Shown here piece by piece: positions 40,921 through 50,314 of a stretch of 64,000 bases of DNA; the first letter of the stretch is position 1, and every line of letters begins with the position of its first letter. The notes below the pieces were generated by a model, which saw only the letters and a program-made list of their open reading frames with translations, had not been told where the DNA came from and ran no database searches. The stretch spans positions 137,714 through 201,713 of the forward strand of contig JAAVDH010000018.1 of the NCBI GenBank assembly GCA_014801865.1. Direction: 5' to 3'. The translations under genes were made by a program, and so were the position numbers. Source of the DNA: Bacteroides sp. GTDB lineage: Bacteria > Bacteroidota > Bacteroidia > Bacteroidales > Muribaculaceae.

Positions 40921-43184
40921 TACTTCTTGTCCGAAAGGGTAAACTTCAGATTCTTGCCCTTGATGAGGTCATCGTGGCTTATGCGATATTTTTTCAATGG
41001 GCGGTCACCGAGGGACATTGACTTGATGAAGAGCTGGTCGGGGCTCTTGCGGTCGGCCTCAATGGTGATGGTGCCATGGTCTGTGTCTATCTCCACGCGG
41101 TCAAACACCGGTGAGGTGAGTGTGTAGTAGGGTTCCCCGGGACAGTCGGGATAGAGGCCCATCATGGAGAATACTGCCCAGGCTGACATTGTGCCGGTGT
41201 CGTCATTGCCTGGAATACCGTCGGGGGCGGTGGTGAAGTGCTTGTCAAGAAGCTCGCGGACGGTCTTTTGTGTGCGCCATTCCTCGCCGGGAACACGGCT
41301 GAAGAGATAGGGATAGGCAATGTCAGGTTCGTTGGCGGGGTCATACAGACCTTCGTCAAACACTTTCTGGAGTTTGTTGGTGAAAGCTTTGCGGCCACCG
41401 TTTAGTTTTATCATGCCGTCTACGTCGTGAGGAGCGAAGAAGGTGTAATTCCATGCGCTGCCTTCGTGGAAACCGGGCACAGGCTCGAAGTTTTCACCCT
41501 GACGGGGATTAAAGGGTTCGAGGAATTTGCCGTCCATTTCGATAGGGCGTAATGTACCGCTCTCCTTGGAGTAGTAGTGGCGGTAGCCTAATGAACGCTT
41601 GGTGAGTTCATCGGCCAGAGCTACATCGCCACGCTCACGTGCCAGCCATGCCAGTGCATTGTCAGCGACGTAATATTCAAGTGCGTGTGATACGGAATTA
41701 TCACCCGAATTGTCGCCTGAGTATGCTCCTAAGGGTATGTATTCATACTGGAGATAGGGGTCGATGTCGGGACGCATCGGATTCTTGGCGCCGGGTGTGG
41801 TGGCTGATTTCACCATAGCTTCATAGGCGCGGTCCATGTCGAAATTGCGTAGACCCTTACGCCATGTGTCGACAATGACGGGGAGTGCGGGATCACCTTC
41901 CATAGTGAAGGTCTCGCGGCCGAACAATTCCCATTTCGGGAGCCATCCCCACTCATCGTACATGGATATCATGGAGCGTACCATGTCGGTCTGACGCTCG
42001 GGATAGACGAGGGTCATCAACTGGTGAAGATTGCGATAGGTATCCCAGAGCGAGAATACGGTGTAGCGGTCGTGGCCCTCTTCTACCTGTCCTTCGCCGA
42101 ACGATTCCATAAGTGGGTACTGACCGTTGACGTCGTTGAGTACGTTGGGGTGTATCAGCGAGTGGTAGAGCGCGGTGTAGAACACCTTCTTCTGATCGTC
42201 TGTGCCACCGGTCACTCTTATACGGCCGAGGTCGGCATTCCACTGGTCACGGGCTGCCGAGCGCATGTCGTCAAAGGTAAGTGACATCTGTTCCTTATCA
42301 AGATTCTCACGTGCGTTGGCTGTCGAGACGAACGATACGCCCATTCTCACCTCCACCTGTTCGCCGGGAGCCAGTGAGTCGTAGGTAAACCAGTATCCTA
42401 TATCGTCGCCCGACAGTTCACGGCCATATTCGCGGTATATTTTATATGTACCGTTATCGGGGGTCCACTCGGCTTCTACGCCTGTCATTACAGGTTGCAT
42501 CTTCCAGTAGCCTGATGATGAGGGCTTCTTGGTGACGCGCATTACGAAGTAGATTGGGAATACCTTCTGAGGATTGTAGCAGAAGGTACCCAGCAGTTTT
42601 GAGCCTTCAATCTCTGTGTCGCTCACGCGGCGCACTGTGGCTCCGCTTTCATTGGTGAGGCCCTGTCCAAGATTGATGAGGATATTACCCTTACCGCCGG
42701 GGAAGGTATATCGTTCGGCCGAAGTGCGTGATGTTGAAGTCGCCTCGGTAAGTATGTCGTACTTCGTCAGGCGGTTGGTATAGTAGCCGGGTGAGGCTGT
42801 TTCATTATCGTAGTGCGAACCGTAGTTGAAGTAGTCAGGGTCAAGATCACCTGTAGTGGCGATGGTGAGGAGTGAGCCGACGTCGGGACAGCCTACTCCA
42901 CTCAGGGCCACATGGGCATAGCCCGTAAAGAACTTGTTGTGAAACTCATAGGGGGTTGACCACCAACGGGCATCCTTATCAAAGACGTTGTCTGATGAAC
43001 CCATCACATTGAAGGGGGTTACAGTCATCATGCCGTTGGGCACTCTCGCACCGGGATTGGTGGTGCCGAAGTTGGTAGTACCGATAAACGGATCTACCCA
43101 CTTCGTATAGTCGTTGTCAGTGGCGTTAATCCACTGACATACGGCTATTGCAGCTGAAATTATTATTAATCTGGAATTAGACAT
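40920..43184 (-). CDS. GH92 alpha-mannosidase (second copy, secreted)
   Basis: 754 residues with a signal peptide (L-I-I-I-S-A-A-I-A-V-C-Q). GH92 landmarks: V-D-P-F-I-G-T-T-N-F-G, V-P-N-G-M-M-T-V-T-P-F, G-Y-A-H-V-A-L-S-G-V-G, F-S-L-W-D-T-Y-R-N-L, and G-I-P-G-N-D-D-T-G-T-M-S-A-W. It differs strongly in sequence from the neighbouring GH92, so the pair likely splits linkages rather than being a recent duplication. No lipobox, so periplasmic or exported. It follows the OPT transporter by 18 bases. The 3' end touches palindrome R1. Confidence 0.92.
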   Translation of the reverse strand: MSNSRLIIISAAIAVCQWINATDNDYTKWVDPFIGTTNFGTTNPGARVPNGMMTVTPFNVMGSSDNVFDKDARWWSTPYEFHNKFFTGYAHVALSGVGCPDVGSLLTIATTGDLDPDYFNYGSHYDNETASPGYYTNRLTKYDILTEATSTSRTSAERYTFPGGKGNILINLGQGLTNESGATVRRVSDTEIEGSKLLGTFCYNPQKVFPIYFVMRVTKKPSSSGYWKMQPVMTGVEAEWTPDNGTYKIYREYGRELSGDDIGYWFTYDSLAPGEQVEVRMGVSFVSTANARENLDKEQMSLTFDDMRSAARDQWNADLGRIRVTGGTDDQKKVFYTALYHSLIHPNVLNDVNGQYPLMESFGEGQVEEGHDRYTVFSLWDTYRNLHQLMTLVYPERQTDMVRSMISMYDEWGWLPKWELFGRETFTMEGDPALPVIVDTWRKGLRNFDMDRAYEAMVKSATTPGAKNPMRPDIDPYLQYEYIPLGAYSGDNSGDNSVSHALEYYVADNALAWLARERGDVALADELTKRSLGYRHYYSKESGTLRPIEMDGKFLEPFNPRQGENFEPVPGFHEGSAWNYTFFAPHDVDGMIKLNGGRKAFTNKLQKVFDEGLYDPANEPDIAYPYLFSRVPGEEWRTQKTVRELLDKHFTTAPDGIPGNDDTGTMSAWAVFSMMGLYPDCPGEPYYTLTSPVFDRVEIDTDHGTITIEADRKSPDQLFIKSMSLGDRPLKKYRISHDDLIKGKNLKFTLSDKK

Positions 43185-43202
43185 AAGAATGATAAGTCAT
43201 TT

Positions 43203-45170
43203 TTATTTGCGGGCACGCATGCTGTCCCAGGTGAGATAGATAATCAGGGCGGCATATACCACTACGCCGAGAGTCTGATTGAGGGTCTCTGACATAGGTG
43301 CGGTATACTCGAAGCCAAGAAAACGGGTAAGTGCGGCGAACACACCGAACAGTGCGCCACCGGCTATAAGACCTGATGAGATGAGGGTACCGCGGTCGCG
43401 ACGTGCGTCGTTGACGGCCTTATCCTTCGAGCGGGTACTTACAAACCATGCGATAGCACCACCTACGAGAAGGGGAGTGTTGAGGTGAAGAGGTATGAAC
43501 ATACCGAGGCAGAATGCCAGCGCGGGTACTCCGAGCCAGTTGAGCAGCAGAGCGAGGATAGCACCTGTCATGTAAAGTATCCAGGGAGTCTCGCCACCCA
43601 TCATGATGGGTTCGATTACCTTGGCCATGGCGTTGGCCTGAGGTGCCACCAGGGCGTCAGGACCGGCAAAACCGTATACATCGTTGAGAAGCATGATTAC
43701 AAGGCCTACGGTAGCGGCTGATACGAGTGTGCCGAGGAATTTCCAGCTCTCCTGCTTGCGGGGAGTGGAGCCGAGCCAATAGCCTATCTTGAGGTCGGTG
43801 ACGAATCCGCCGGCCATCGAGAGTGCTGTGCAGACAACACCACCGATAACCATAGAAGCTACTATGCCTGAAGTGCCGGAGATTCCAATACCTACAAAGA
43901 TGGCTGAGGCAATAATGAGTGTCATGAGTGTCATGCCGGACACGGGATTGGAGCCTACGATGGCAATGGCGTTTGCTGCCACGGTGGTGAACAGGAATGA
44001 TATCACGGCTACTACAATCCAGGCTACGAGTGCCTGCCAGAAGTTATGAAGCACACCGCACCAGAAGAAGATGAGGACGGCCACGAGGGCTACACTGATG
44101 AAGAAGATGATATGCTTCATGGAGATATCCTGCTGCCAGCGCACTGCTTTGGCGGTTTGAGCGCCGCCCTTGAATTCGTGTGCGGCAAGTCCGGCAGCCT
44201 GCACGATGATACCCCATGATTTGATGATGCCGATAATACCGGCCATTGCTATACCACCGATACCGATGAGGCGGGCGTAGTCACTGAATATGGCTGAGGG
44301 TGCCATCGCGGTAAGCTCAGGCGCACCGTATGTGCCGAGCAGGGGTATGAGTATCCACCATACGAAGGCCGAACCGGCGCAGATAATGAAGGCATATTTG
44401 AGACCGATGATATATCCGAGGCCTAAGAGTGCGGCACCGGTATTGCAGCTCACGAGTAGTTTGGTCTTGTCTATTACAGCCTGACCCCATGATGTGGCCG
44501 CAGTAGTGATAGTGTCGGCCCACACACCGAAGGTGGCTACCACATAGTCGTAGATACCGCCTATGAGAGACGCTACCACGAGGGTTTTGGCCTGACTGCT
44601 GTCCGATGAGGTGTTCTGTCCGCTGGCGAGTACCTGAGTGGTGGCTGTAGCTTCAGGGAAGGGGTATTTGCCGTGCATATCCTTCACGAAATACTTGCGG
44701 AAGGGTATGAAGAACAGTATGCCAAGCACACCGCCCAGCAGCGAGCTGAGGAATATTTCAAGGAAGCTTACGGTAATTTCAGGATATTTGGCCTGAAGAA
44801 TGTAAAGTGCGGGAAGGGTAAAGATCGCACCGGCTACAATCACACCCGAGCATGCTCCGATTGACTGTATGATGACGTTCTGTCCCAGAGGATTCTTGAT
44901 TTTCAGAGCGCCCGACAGACCCATAGCTATGATGGCGATGGGAATAGCGGCCTCGAATACTTGACCTACTTTCAGGCCCAGATATGCAGCTGCGGCACTG
45001 AACACTACGGCAAGCACCAGTCCTAATCCTACGGAATAGGGGGTGATTTCCGCATAGTCACGGGCTGGATGCATCAGCGGACGGTAATGTTCGTCAGCTC
45101 CAAGTTCGCGGAACGCATTTTCTGGCAGTTCCACCGGATCGGCATCCTGATAGATGGGATCTTCTTTCAT
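43203..45170 (-). CDS. OPT-family oligopeptide transporter
   Basis: 655 residues from the ATG at 45170 (M-K-E-D-P-I-Y-Q-D); the track start 16 residues upstream is encoded by a half-palindrome and is not credible. About 14-16 membrane segments, with the OPT family motifs N-P-L-G-Q-N-V-I-I-Q-S-I-G (about 106-118) and G-S-N-P-V-S-G-M-T. OPT proteins import oligopeptides or metal chelates by proton symport. Clustering with two GH92 mannosidases suggests the operon handles glycoproteins or glycopeptides (mannose trimming plus peptide import), which is inference. Confidence 0.9.
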   Translation of the reverse strand: MKEDPIYQDADPVELPENAFRELGADEHYRPLMHPARDYAEITPYSVGLGLVLAVVFSAAAAYLGLKVGQVFEAAIPIAIIAMGLSGALKIKNPLGQNVIIQSIGACSGVIVAGAIFTLPALYILQAKYPEITVSFLEIFLSSLLGGVLGILFFIPFRKYFVKDMHGKYPFPEATATTQVLASGQNTSSDSSQAKTLVVASLIGGIYDYVVATFGVWADTITTAATSWGQAVIDKTKLLVSCNTGAALLGLGYIIGLKYAFIICAGSAFVWWILIPLLGTYGAPELTAMAPSAIFSDYARLIGIGGIAMAGIIGIIKSWGIIVQAAGLAAHEFKGGAQTAKAVRWQQDISMKHIIFFISVALVAVLIFFWCGVLHNFWQALVAWIVVAVISFLFTTVAANAIAIVGSNPVSGMTLMTLIIASAIFVGIGISGTSGIVASMVIGGVVCTALSMAGGFVTDLKIGYWLGSTPRKQESWKFLGTLVSAATVGLVIMLLNDVYGFAGPDALVAPQANAMAKVIEPIMMGGETPWILYMTGAILALLLNWLGVPALAFCLGMFIPLHLNTPLLVGGAIAWFVSTRSKDKAVNDARRDRGTLISSGLIAGGALFGVFAALTRFLGFEYTAPMSETLNQTLGVVVYAALIIYLTWDSMRARK

Positions 45171-45204
45171 TTTGTAAGAATGGATTTTGAAGGAATGATT
45201 GGTA

Positions 45205-45224
45205 TTAAATTCAAACACTCTCTA
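45205..45224. repeat. Solo right end of an R1-type palindrome upstream of the OPT gene
   Basis: TTAAATTCAAACACTCTCTA matches the right terminal repeat of R1/R2 but no left end or core is present. It lies in the 69-bp gap between ssb and the OPT start. A remnant or an independent site with the same sequence are both possible. Confidence 0.7.
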
Positions 45225-45239
45225 AGTTTAGCCTTGAGT

Positions 45240-45581
45240 TCAACTTTGGTTGGCGCGGGAGAGTATCTCGAAGTTATCGACATAGACAGCGGTGATGGTG
45301 CGCTTTATAGCGTTGCGATCTTCCCATGTGCGGCTGCGCAACTTTCCCTCCACAAAGAGTTTTGACCCTTTGCGAATGTACTTCTCGGCTGTTTCGGCAG
45401 CCTGGTCCCACATGACTATGTTATGCCACTCCGTGCGTTCAGGAATGGTCACTCCGGCTGCCGTAGTGCGTGGACGTTCGGTAGTAGCTATCGTAAACTC
45501 AGCCACGGCACGTCCGTCGACGTAGCGTATGACGGGGTCTTTGCCCACATTGCCTACAAGTATGACTTTGTTGATTGACAT
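45240..45581 (-). CDS. ssb: Short single-stranded DNA-binding protein without acidic tail
   Basis: 113 residues, a single OB-fold: I-N-K-V-I-L-V-G-N-V-G-K-D-P at the start, A-V-A-E-F-T-I-A-T-T-E, E-W-H-N-I-V-M-W, Y-I-R-K-G-S-K-L-F-V-E-G-K-L-R-S-R-T-W. The chain ends soon after the fold (E-I-L-S-R-A-N-Q-S) and lacks the usual C-terminal acidic tip that recruits partner proteins. It may therefore be a second, specialised SSB. Composition is like neighbours. Confidence 0.9.
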   Translation of the reverse strand: MSINKVILVGNVGKDPVIRYVDGRAVAEFTIATTERPRTTAAGVTIPERTEWHNIVMWDQAAETAEKYIRKGSKLFVEGKLRSRTWEDRNAIKRTITAVYVDNFEILSRANQS

Positions 45582-45647
45582 ATAAATAGTTATAAGCCCT
45601 TAATCACTCTCCTTGCGAAAAAATTTTGAAGACTAACTTAAAAACAT

Positions 45648-45689
45648 ACAAGGCATGTCGCGGAACGTATAGCCCCCGGCATGCCTTGT
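45648..45689 (-). terminator. Terminator of the lpx operon
   Basis: ACAAGGCATG (45648-45657) pairs with CATGCCTTGT (45680-45689); read on the minus strand it is followed by ATGTTTTTAAG. It separates lpxA from ssb. Confidence 0.75.
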
Positions 45690-45733
45690 TGATATATTGG
45701 GTGATATCAGCGTCATCGAGGTGCGTGTATCGA

Positions 45734-46510
45734 TTACACGTAGCCTCGGATGATGCCGCGCTTGGCATTGCGCACGAACAGTATTATCTCGTCACGTTCG
45801 GGGGTTGCGGGGAGTTCGGCCTCTATACGTTCTATAGCGTCAGAGTTGTTGAGCCCTGACAGGTAGAGGTAGCGGTAAATTTCCTGAATATCTCTGATGA
45901 CTTCGCCGCTGAAGCCTCGACGACGCAGACCAATGGAGTTTACTCCGGCGTAAGCGATGGGTTCGCGGGCGGCCTTGACGTATGGAGGGATATCTTTGTT
46001 TACAAGAGCTCCGCCCTGAAGCATCACGTGGGGGCCAATGTGGCAGAACTGATGTACGAGTGAACCTCCTCCGATTACTGCGAAGTTGTCCACCTGTACC
46101 TCACCGGCCAGCTGTGTGGCATTTGACATGATAACATTATCACCTACTATACAGTCGTGAGCCACGTGGCAGTAGGCCATAATAAGACAGTTGTTGCCTA
46201 CCACGGTCTTGCCCTTGGCGGCAGTACCGCGGTTGATAGTCACACACTCGCGTATTGTGGTGTTGTCGCCGATGATAGCCAGGGTATCCTCACCCTTGAA
46301 CTTGAGGTCCTGAGGTATACCGGAGATAACGGCACCGGGAAATATTGTGCAGTTCTTACCGATGCGTGCGCCTTCCATGATGGTGACGTTGCTCGCTATA
46401 CGTGTTCCCTCTCCGATCTCGACATTAGCCTCGATGGTGACAAACGGGTCTATTACCACACTGGGAGCTATCTTTGCTGCCGGATGGATATATGCAAGAG
46501 GTTGCTTCAT
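45734..46510 (-). CDS. lpxA: UDP-N-acetylglucosamine acyltransferase LpxA
   Basis: First enzyme of lipid A synthesis; O-acylates UDP-GlcNAc with a hydroxyacyl-ACP. 258 residues, a left-handed beta-helix of hexapeptide repeats (I-A-P-S-V-V, I-G-E-G-T-R, I-G-K-N-C-T), with the catalytic His region Y-C-H-V-A-H-D-C-I-V-G near 115-125 and the C-terminal helical domain with R-R-R-G-F-S. Last gene of lpxD-lpxC/fabZ-lpxA. Confidence 0.96.
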   Translation of the reverse strand: MKQPLAYIHPAAKIAPSVVIDPFVTIEANVEIGEGTRIASNVTIMEGARIGKNCTIFPGAVISGIPQDLKFKGEDTLAIIGDNTTIRECVTINRGTAAKGKTVVGNNCLIMAYCHVAHDCIVGDNVIMSNATQLAGEVQVDNFAVIGGGSLVHQFCHIGPHVMLQGGALVNKDIPPYVKAAREPIAYAGVNSIGLRRRGFSGEVIRDIQEIYRYLYLSGLNNSDAIERIEAELPATPERDEIILFVRNAKRGIIRGYV

Positions 46511-46548
46511 TATAAGACTGAGTTTACTGTGGGATGTAATGTGTGTGA

Positions 46549-47931
46549 TTACTTGTTTTTGATAATCTGAGCCATGAACTCACATTCAGATACGATTTTC
46601 TCGCCTACGAAAGCATAACCTTTCATCATGGCGCAACCGCGACGAAGTTCGGTCATGAACGATACGTGGAAGAGGAGAGTGTCGCCGGGCACTACTTTCT
46701 GGCGGAACTTCACGTTATCAATCTTCATGAAGTATGTGGAGTACTTGTCGGGATCGTCTACGGTGCTTAGCACAAGGAGACCGCCGGTCTGAGCCATGGC
46801 CTCGATTTGGAGTACACCGGGCATAACGGGTTCCTGGGGGAAGTGGCCGAGGAAGTAAGGTTCGTTGGCGGTGATATTCTTTACTCCCACGATATGATTG
46901 GTGCCCTTTTCGATCACCTTGTCAACAAGCAGGAAGGGATAACGGTGGGGAAGGAGTTCGCGGATGCGGTTGTTGTCCATCAGCGGCTCTACGTTGGGGT
47001 CGTATACGGGAGCCTGCACATCCTGACGCTTGATTTCGCGGCGTATCTTCTTTGCAAATGTGGTGTTGATGGAGTGGCCGGGACGAACGGCTATCACCTT
47101 GCCCTTGAGCGGACGGCCTATGAGGGCTATGTCGCCGAGCACATCCATGAGTTTATGGCGGGCGGGTTCGTTCTCACTGGTCAGAGGACGCTCCTGGATG
47201 TATCCGAATTCGCTCACCTCCTTGTGGTCTACGCCCATGATGTCGGCCAGACGGTCAAGCTGTTCCTGACCCATCGGTGAGTCATATATCACCACGGCAT
47301 TCTGCAGGTCGCCACCCTTGATGAGGTTGGCATTTACCAGAGGCTCTATCTCGCGTACAAACACGAATGTGCGGCTGTCGGCAATCTTTTCGGCGAATTC
47401 GTCAAGATGCTCCAGTGTGGCAAACTGATTGGTAAGCACGGGGGAGGGATACTGTACCATCACATCAAGGCTGAACTCCGTGTCGGGGAGCACTACGATA
47501 GAAGCTCCGGTCTCGGTGTCGCGCACCTCCATCTTCTGCTTCACGATGTAGAAATCCTTGTCCTGATTCTGCTCTTCGGTGCCTACTTCGGCTATCTTGG
47601 CTACGAATTCACGCGCGCTGCCGTCAAGTATAGGCATCTCGGGGCCATTGATCTTAATCAGGCAGTTGTCGATACCTGACGCATAGAGGGCGGCCATTGA
47701 ATGTTCGATAGTGCTTATCTGCACATCACCTTTGGCTATTACAGTGCCACGGGTAGTGCTCACCACATTTTCGGCAAGTGCATCTATGATGGGTTCATTC
47801 TCAAGGTCAGTGCGCTGAAACTTATATCCGGTATTTTCGGGAGCAGGCAAGAACTCAGCTTCGATTTCGCGGCCGGTATGCAAACCTTTACCTTTTACAG
47901 TAAAAGGGGCTTTGAGGGTAATCTGCTTCAT
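46549..47931 (-). CDS. lpxC-fabZ: Bifunctional LpxC-FabZ (UDP-3-O-acyl-GlcNAc deacetylase / hydroxyacyl-ACP dehydratase)
   Basis: 460 residues from M-K-Q-I-T-L-K at 47931; the 26 extra track residues are an upstream read-in overlapping lpxD. Residues 1-300 are LpxC: G-L-H-T-G near the start, T-I-E-H-S-M-A-A-L (zinc His), R-H-K-L-M-D-V-L-G-D. Residues about 310-460 are FabZ: L-L-P-H-R-Y-P-F-L-L-V-D, G-H-F-P-Q-E-P-V-M-P-G-V (catalytic His) and A-M-A-Q-T-G-G. The fusion couples the committed lipid A step with fatty-acid dehydration and is the usual arrangement in Bacteroidetes. Confidence 0.96.
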   Translation of the reverse strand: MKQITLKAPFTVKGKGLHTGREIEAEFLPAPENTGYKFQRTDLENEPIIDALAENVVSTTRGTVIAKGDVQISTIEHSMAALYASGIDNCLIKINGPEMPILDGSAREFVAKIAEVGTEEQNQDKDFYIVKQKMEVRDTETGASIVVLPDTEFSLDVMVQYPSPVLTNQFATLEHLDEFAEKIADSRTFVFVREIEPLVNANLIKGGDLQNAVVIYDSPMGQEQLDRLADIMGVDHKEVSEFGYIQERPLTSENEPARHKLMDVLGDIALIGRPLKGKVIAVRPGHSINTTFAKKIRREIKRQDVQAPVYDPNVEPLMDNNRIRELLPHRYPFLLVDKVIEKGTNHIVGVKNITANEPYFLGHFPQEPVMPGVLQIEAMAQTGGLLVLSTVDDPDKYSTYFMKIDNVKFRQKVVPGDTLLFHVSFMTELRRGCAMMKGYAFVGEKIVSECEFMAQIIKNK

Positions 47932-47959
47932 GCTTATATGGTTGATTGGTTTTATTTTG

Positions 47960-48988
47960 TTAGTTTTTGGGGTCGAGGAGGCGTTCGATTTTCTTGAGTT
48001 TAGCCACAAGATCGGGTATACGGGAGATGTTTACCTGGTTGCGGGCGTACTCGCGGAAGTCTACGGCGGGCGAACCGAACAGGCGCGAGCCTGACTTCAC
48101 TTCGTCTTTGATACCCGACTTTGCGGCTACCATCACATTATCGCCGATGGTGATATGTCCGGCCATTCCTACCTGACCGCCGAACATGCAGTGTGCCCCT
48201 ACCTTGGTGCTTCCGGCCACACCGGTCTGTGCGGCCATTACAGTGGCCTGTCCTATCTCGGCGTTGTGACCTACCTGTATAAGGTTGTCGAGCTTAACGC
48301 CCTCATGGATGCGTGTAGCTCCCATAGTAGCACGGTCTATGGTGGTATTGGCCCCTATCTCTACATTATCGGCTATCTCTACGATACCGAGCTGCGGTAT
48401 CTTGTCGTAGTGGCCGTCCACGGGGGCGAAACCGAATCCGTCGGCGCCTATGACGGCTCCTGAATGGATTATGCAGTTTTTACCGATACGACATCCCTTG
48501 TATACCCTTACTCCGGCATAGAGCGTTGTTCCGTCGCCTACCTTCACTCCGTCGCCTACGTAGGTCTGAGGATAGATCTGTGCTCCTGCGCCTATGACGG
48601 CTCCTGTGCCTATGTAGGCGAATGCTCCTATGTAAGCGTCCTCGGGCACTTCCACACCTTCGGCTATGAAGCAGGGCTGCTCGATGCCCCGCTTGGGAGG
48701 ATTGAGCATGGCCGATACCATACGCAGCAGCATAGCCACTGTGGCATAGGGATCGTCAACACGTATGAGAGTGGTGGTAATGGGCTGCTCAGGGGTGAAG
48801 TCACGCCTTACGAGCACGGCTGTAGAGCCGGTGGTATAGATATAGTGGGTATATTTTTCGTTGGCCAGGAAAGAGATGGCACCGGGGTGTCCCTCCTCAA
48901 TTTTGGCAAACGAGGATATTTTTGCTTCGGCATCTCCTTCGACCTGTCCGTTGACAAGCGAGGCAATCTGTCCTACTGAAAATTCCAT
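47960..48988 (-). CDS. lpxD: UDP-3-O-acyl-glucosamine N-acyltransferase LpxD
   Basis: Third enzyme of lipid A synthesis. 342 residues from M-E-F-S-V-G-Q at 48988 (30 track residues upstream are leader). N-terminal uridine-binding domain with [11 protein letters not shown], then hexapeptide repeats ([12 protein letters not shown]) with the catalytic His region [11 protein letters not shown] near 240-250 and G-G-Q-V-G-M-A-G-H. First gene of the lpx operon, 28 bases before lpxC-fabZ. Confidence 0.95.
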   Translation of the reverse strand: MEFSVGQIASLVNGQVEGDAEAKISSFAKIEEGHPGAISFLANEKYTHYIYTTGSTAVLVRRDFTPEQPITTTLIRVDDPYATVAMLLRMVSAMLNPPKRGIEQPCFIAEGVEVPEDAYIGAFAYIGTGAVIGAGAQIYPQTYVGDGVKVGDGTTLYAGVRVYKGCRIGKNCIIHSGAVIGADGFGFAPVDGHYDKIPQLGIVEIADNVEIGANTTIDRATMGATRIHEGVKLDNLIQVGHNAEIGQATVMAAQTGVAGSTKVGAHCMFGGQVGMAGHITIGDNVMVAAKSGIKDEVKSGSRLFGSPAVDFREYARNQVNISRIPDLVAKLKKIERLLDPKN

Positions 48989-49075
48989 TGTCGATTGGAG
49001 GTGGTTATAATGATTGATGCAATGTATTCTCCGCCACTGCTCACGGGTAATGGGGCAGTGCCGCATAGAATTGTG

Positions 49076-49083
49076 CAAAGATA
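49076..49083 (-). promoter_or_regulatory. -7 box of the lpxD-lpxC/fabZ-lpxA operon
   Basis: Minus-strand TATCTTTG, about 88 bases upstream of the lpxD ATG. It is back to back with the promoter of the plus-strand lipoprotein gene. Confidence 0.6.
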
Positions 49084-49131
49084 CAAAAAAAGTTTAACAA
49101 CGGTATGAATGAACGGGTACTTGATTTTTCT

Positions 49132-49139
49132 TAAATTTG
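49132..49139 (+). promoter_or_regulatory. -7 box for the thioredoxin-fold lipoprotein
   Basis: TAAATTTG, 39 bases upstream of the ATG at 49179. It overlaps the TTG chosen by the ORF track, which argues for the later ATG. Confidence 0.5.
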
Positions 49140-49178
49140 CACCATATTATAATTTTTGATAATCTAACATTGACATAT

Positions 49179-50285
49179 ATGACACTCATTCGCTCAAAGA
49201 TATGGATTTCAGGCATAAGCGGCATACTTGCCATGACTTCTCTCGGCTCTTGCAGCCACTCCGCCCAATGGGAGGCCAAGGGTACTGTCGCCGGCGGTGA
49301 AGGACGCGAGATGCTCCTGCAGGCTTCGACCAACGGCCGATGGTATACGATTGATACTGTTGAGATTGATAAGAACGGCAAGTTCTCTGTCACTCAGTCG
49401 CCAGCCGGTTATCCCGATATCTACCGCCTGTCGCTTGACGGAAAGAATCTATACTTTCCGGTCGACAGTATCGAGACTGTAGTGATTACCGCCGACGTTG
49501 ATGGTTTTGACACCGGATATACCCTTTCAGGCACTCCCTCGGCCGAAAATCTCATGAAAGCCAATGCTGAACTTAATGCCGTCATTCGCGCCCAAGGAGT
49601 GGAGAAGGCGCTCAAAGATACTGAACTGAAGAAAAAACTCAACGACATTATCCTCTCAAATCCCTCTGATATAGTGTCTTATTACATCATTAGCCGCAAC
49701 GTCCAGGGGAGTCCGCTCTATGATCCTACAGACCGCGACGATGTGAAGCTAATCGGGGCTGTGGCTAATGCCTTTAACGATTACCGTACACGTGATCCTC
49801 GTACTTCATATCTAAAATCGCTCTTCCTCTCCAATCGGGTCCGTAACGTCGCTCCCACCGACACGATTCATGCCGAAGAGGTGTCATACTTTGATATCAA
49901 ACTCTATGATGAGAATGGTAATATGCGCTCGCTCAAAGAGTTGACCGAGAAGGGTAAGGTGGTGTTGCTTAACTTTACAGTTTACAATGCCGAGAATTCT
50001 CCCGCTTTCAATCGTCAACTAAACGAACTCTATCAGCGTTATCATGATGCGGGTCTGGAGATATATCAGGTGTCAATCGACAGCGATGAGTTTCGTTGGA
50101 AACAGTCGGCCCGCAATCTGCCCTGGATTACTGTGTACAATTCTCCGGTCGACGGCCGACAGAATCTGCTCAATTTCAACGTCACGGCTATTCCCACGTC
50201 ATTCGTCATTGACCGCAATGGCGACCTGGTGGAGCGCATTGACGATGAGTCACAGCTGGCATCCAAGGTAAGAGCACATATCTAA
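49179..50285 (+). CDS. DUF4369/thioredoxin-fold lipoprotein lacking the CxxC site
   Basis: 368 residues from the ATG at 49179, with a lipobox Cys in L-G-S-C-S-H. N-terminal DUF4369-like beta domain (about 25-125: G-T-V-A-G-G-E-G-R-E-M, D-T-V-E-I-D-K-N-G-K-F). The C-terminal AhpC/thioredoxin-like domain has G-K-V-V-L-L-N-F-T-V, and the usual W-C-x-x-C site reads V-Y-N-A-E-N-S, with no Cys; the cis-Pro region T-A-I-P-T-S-F-V-I-D-R is intact. So it keeps the fold but probably not disulfide redox chemistry. Followed 29 bases later by bcp. Confidence 0.85.
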   Translation: MTLIRSKIWISGISGILAMTSLGSCSHSAQWEAKGTVAGGEGREMLLQASTNGRWYTIDTVEIDKNGKFSVTQSPAGYPDIYRLSLDGKNLYFPVDSIETVVITADVDGFDTGYTLSGTPSAENLMKANAELNAVIRAQGVEKALKDTELKKKLNDIILSNPSDIVSYYIISRNVQGSPLYDPTDRDDVKLIGAVANAFNDYRTRDPRTSYLKSLFLSNRVRNVAPTDTIHAEEVSYFDIKLYDENGNMRSLKELTEKGKVVLLNFTVYNAENSPAFNRQLNELYQRYHDAGLEIYQVSIDSDEFRWKQSARNLPWITVYNSPVDGRQNLLNFNVTAIPTSFVIDRNGDLVERIDDESQLASKVRAHI

Positions 50286-50314
50286 CTCATCTTTTTTTCT
50301 AAATTATCAGCAAT

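Noticed and set aside
47932-48009. N-terminal extension of LpxC-FabZ in the ORF track
   Set aside because: It overlaps the lpxD 3' end and lies before the conserved family start M-K-Q-I-T-L-K.
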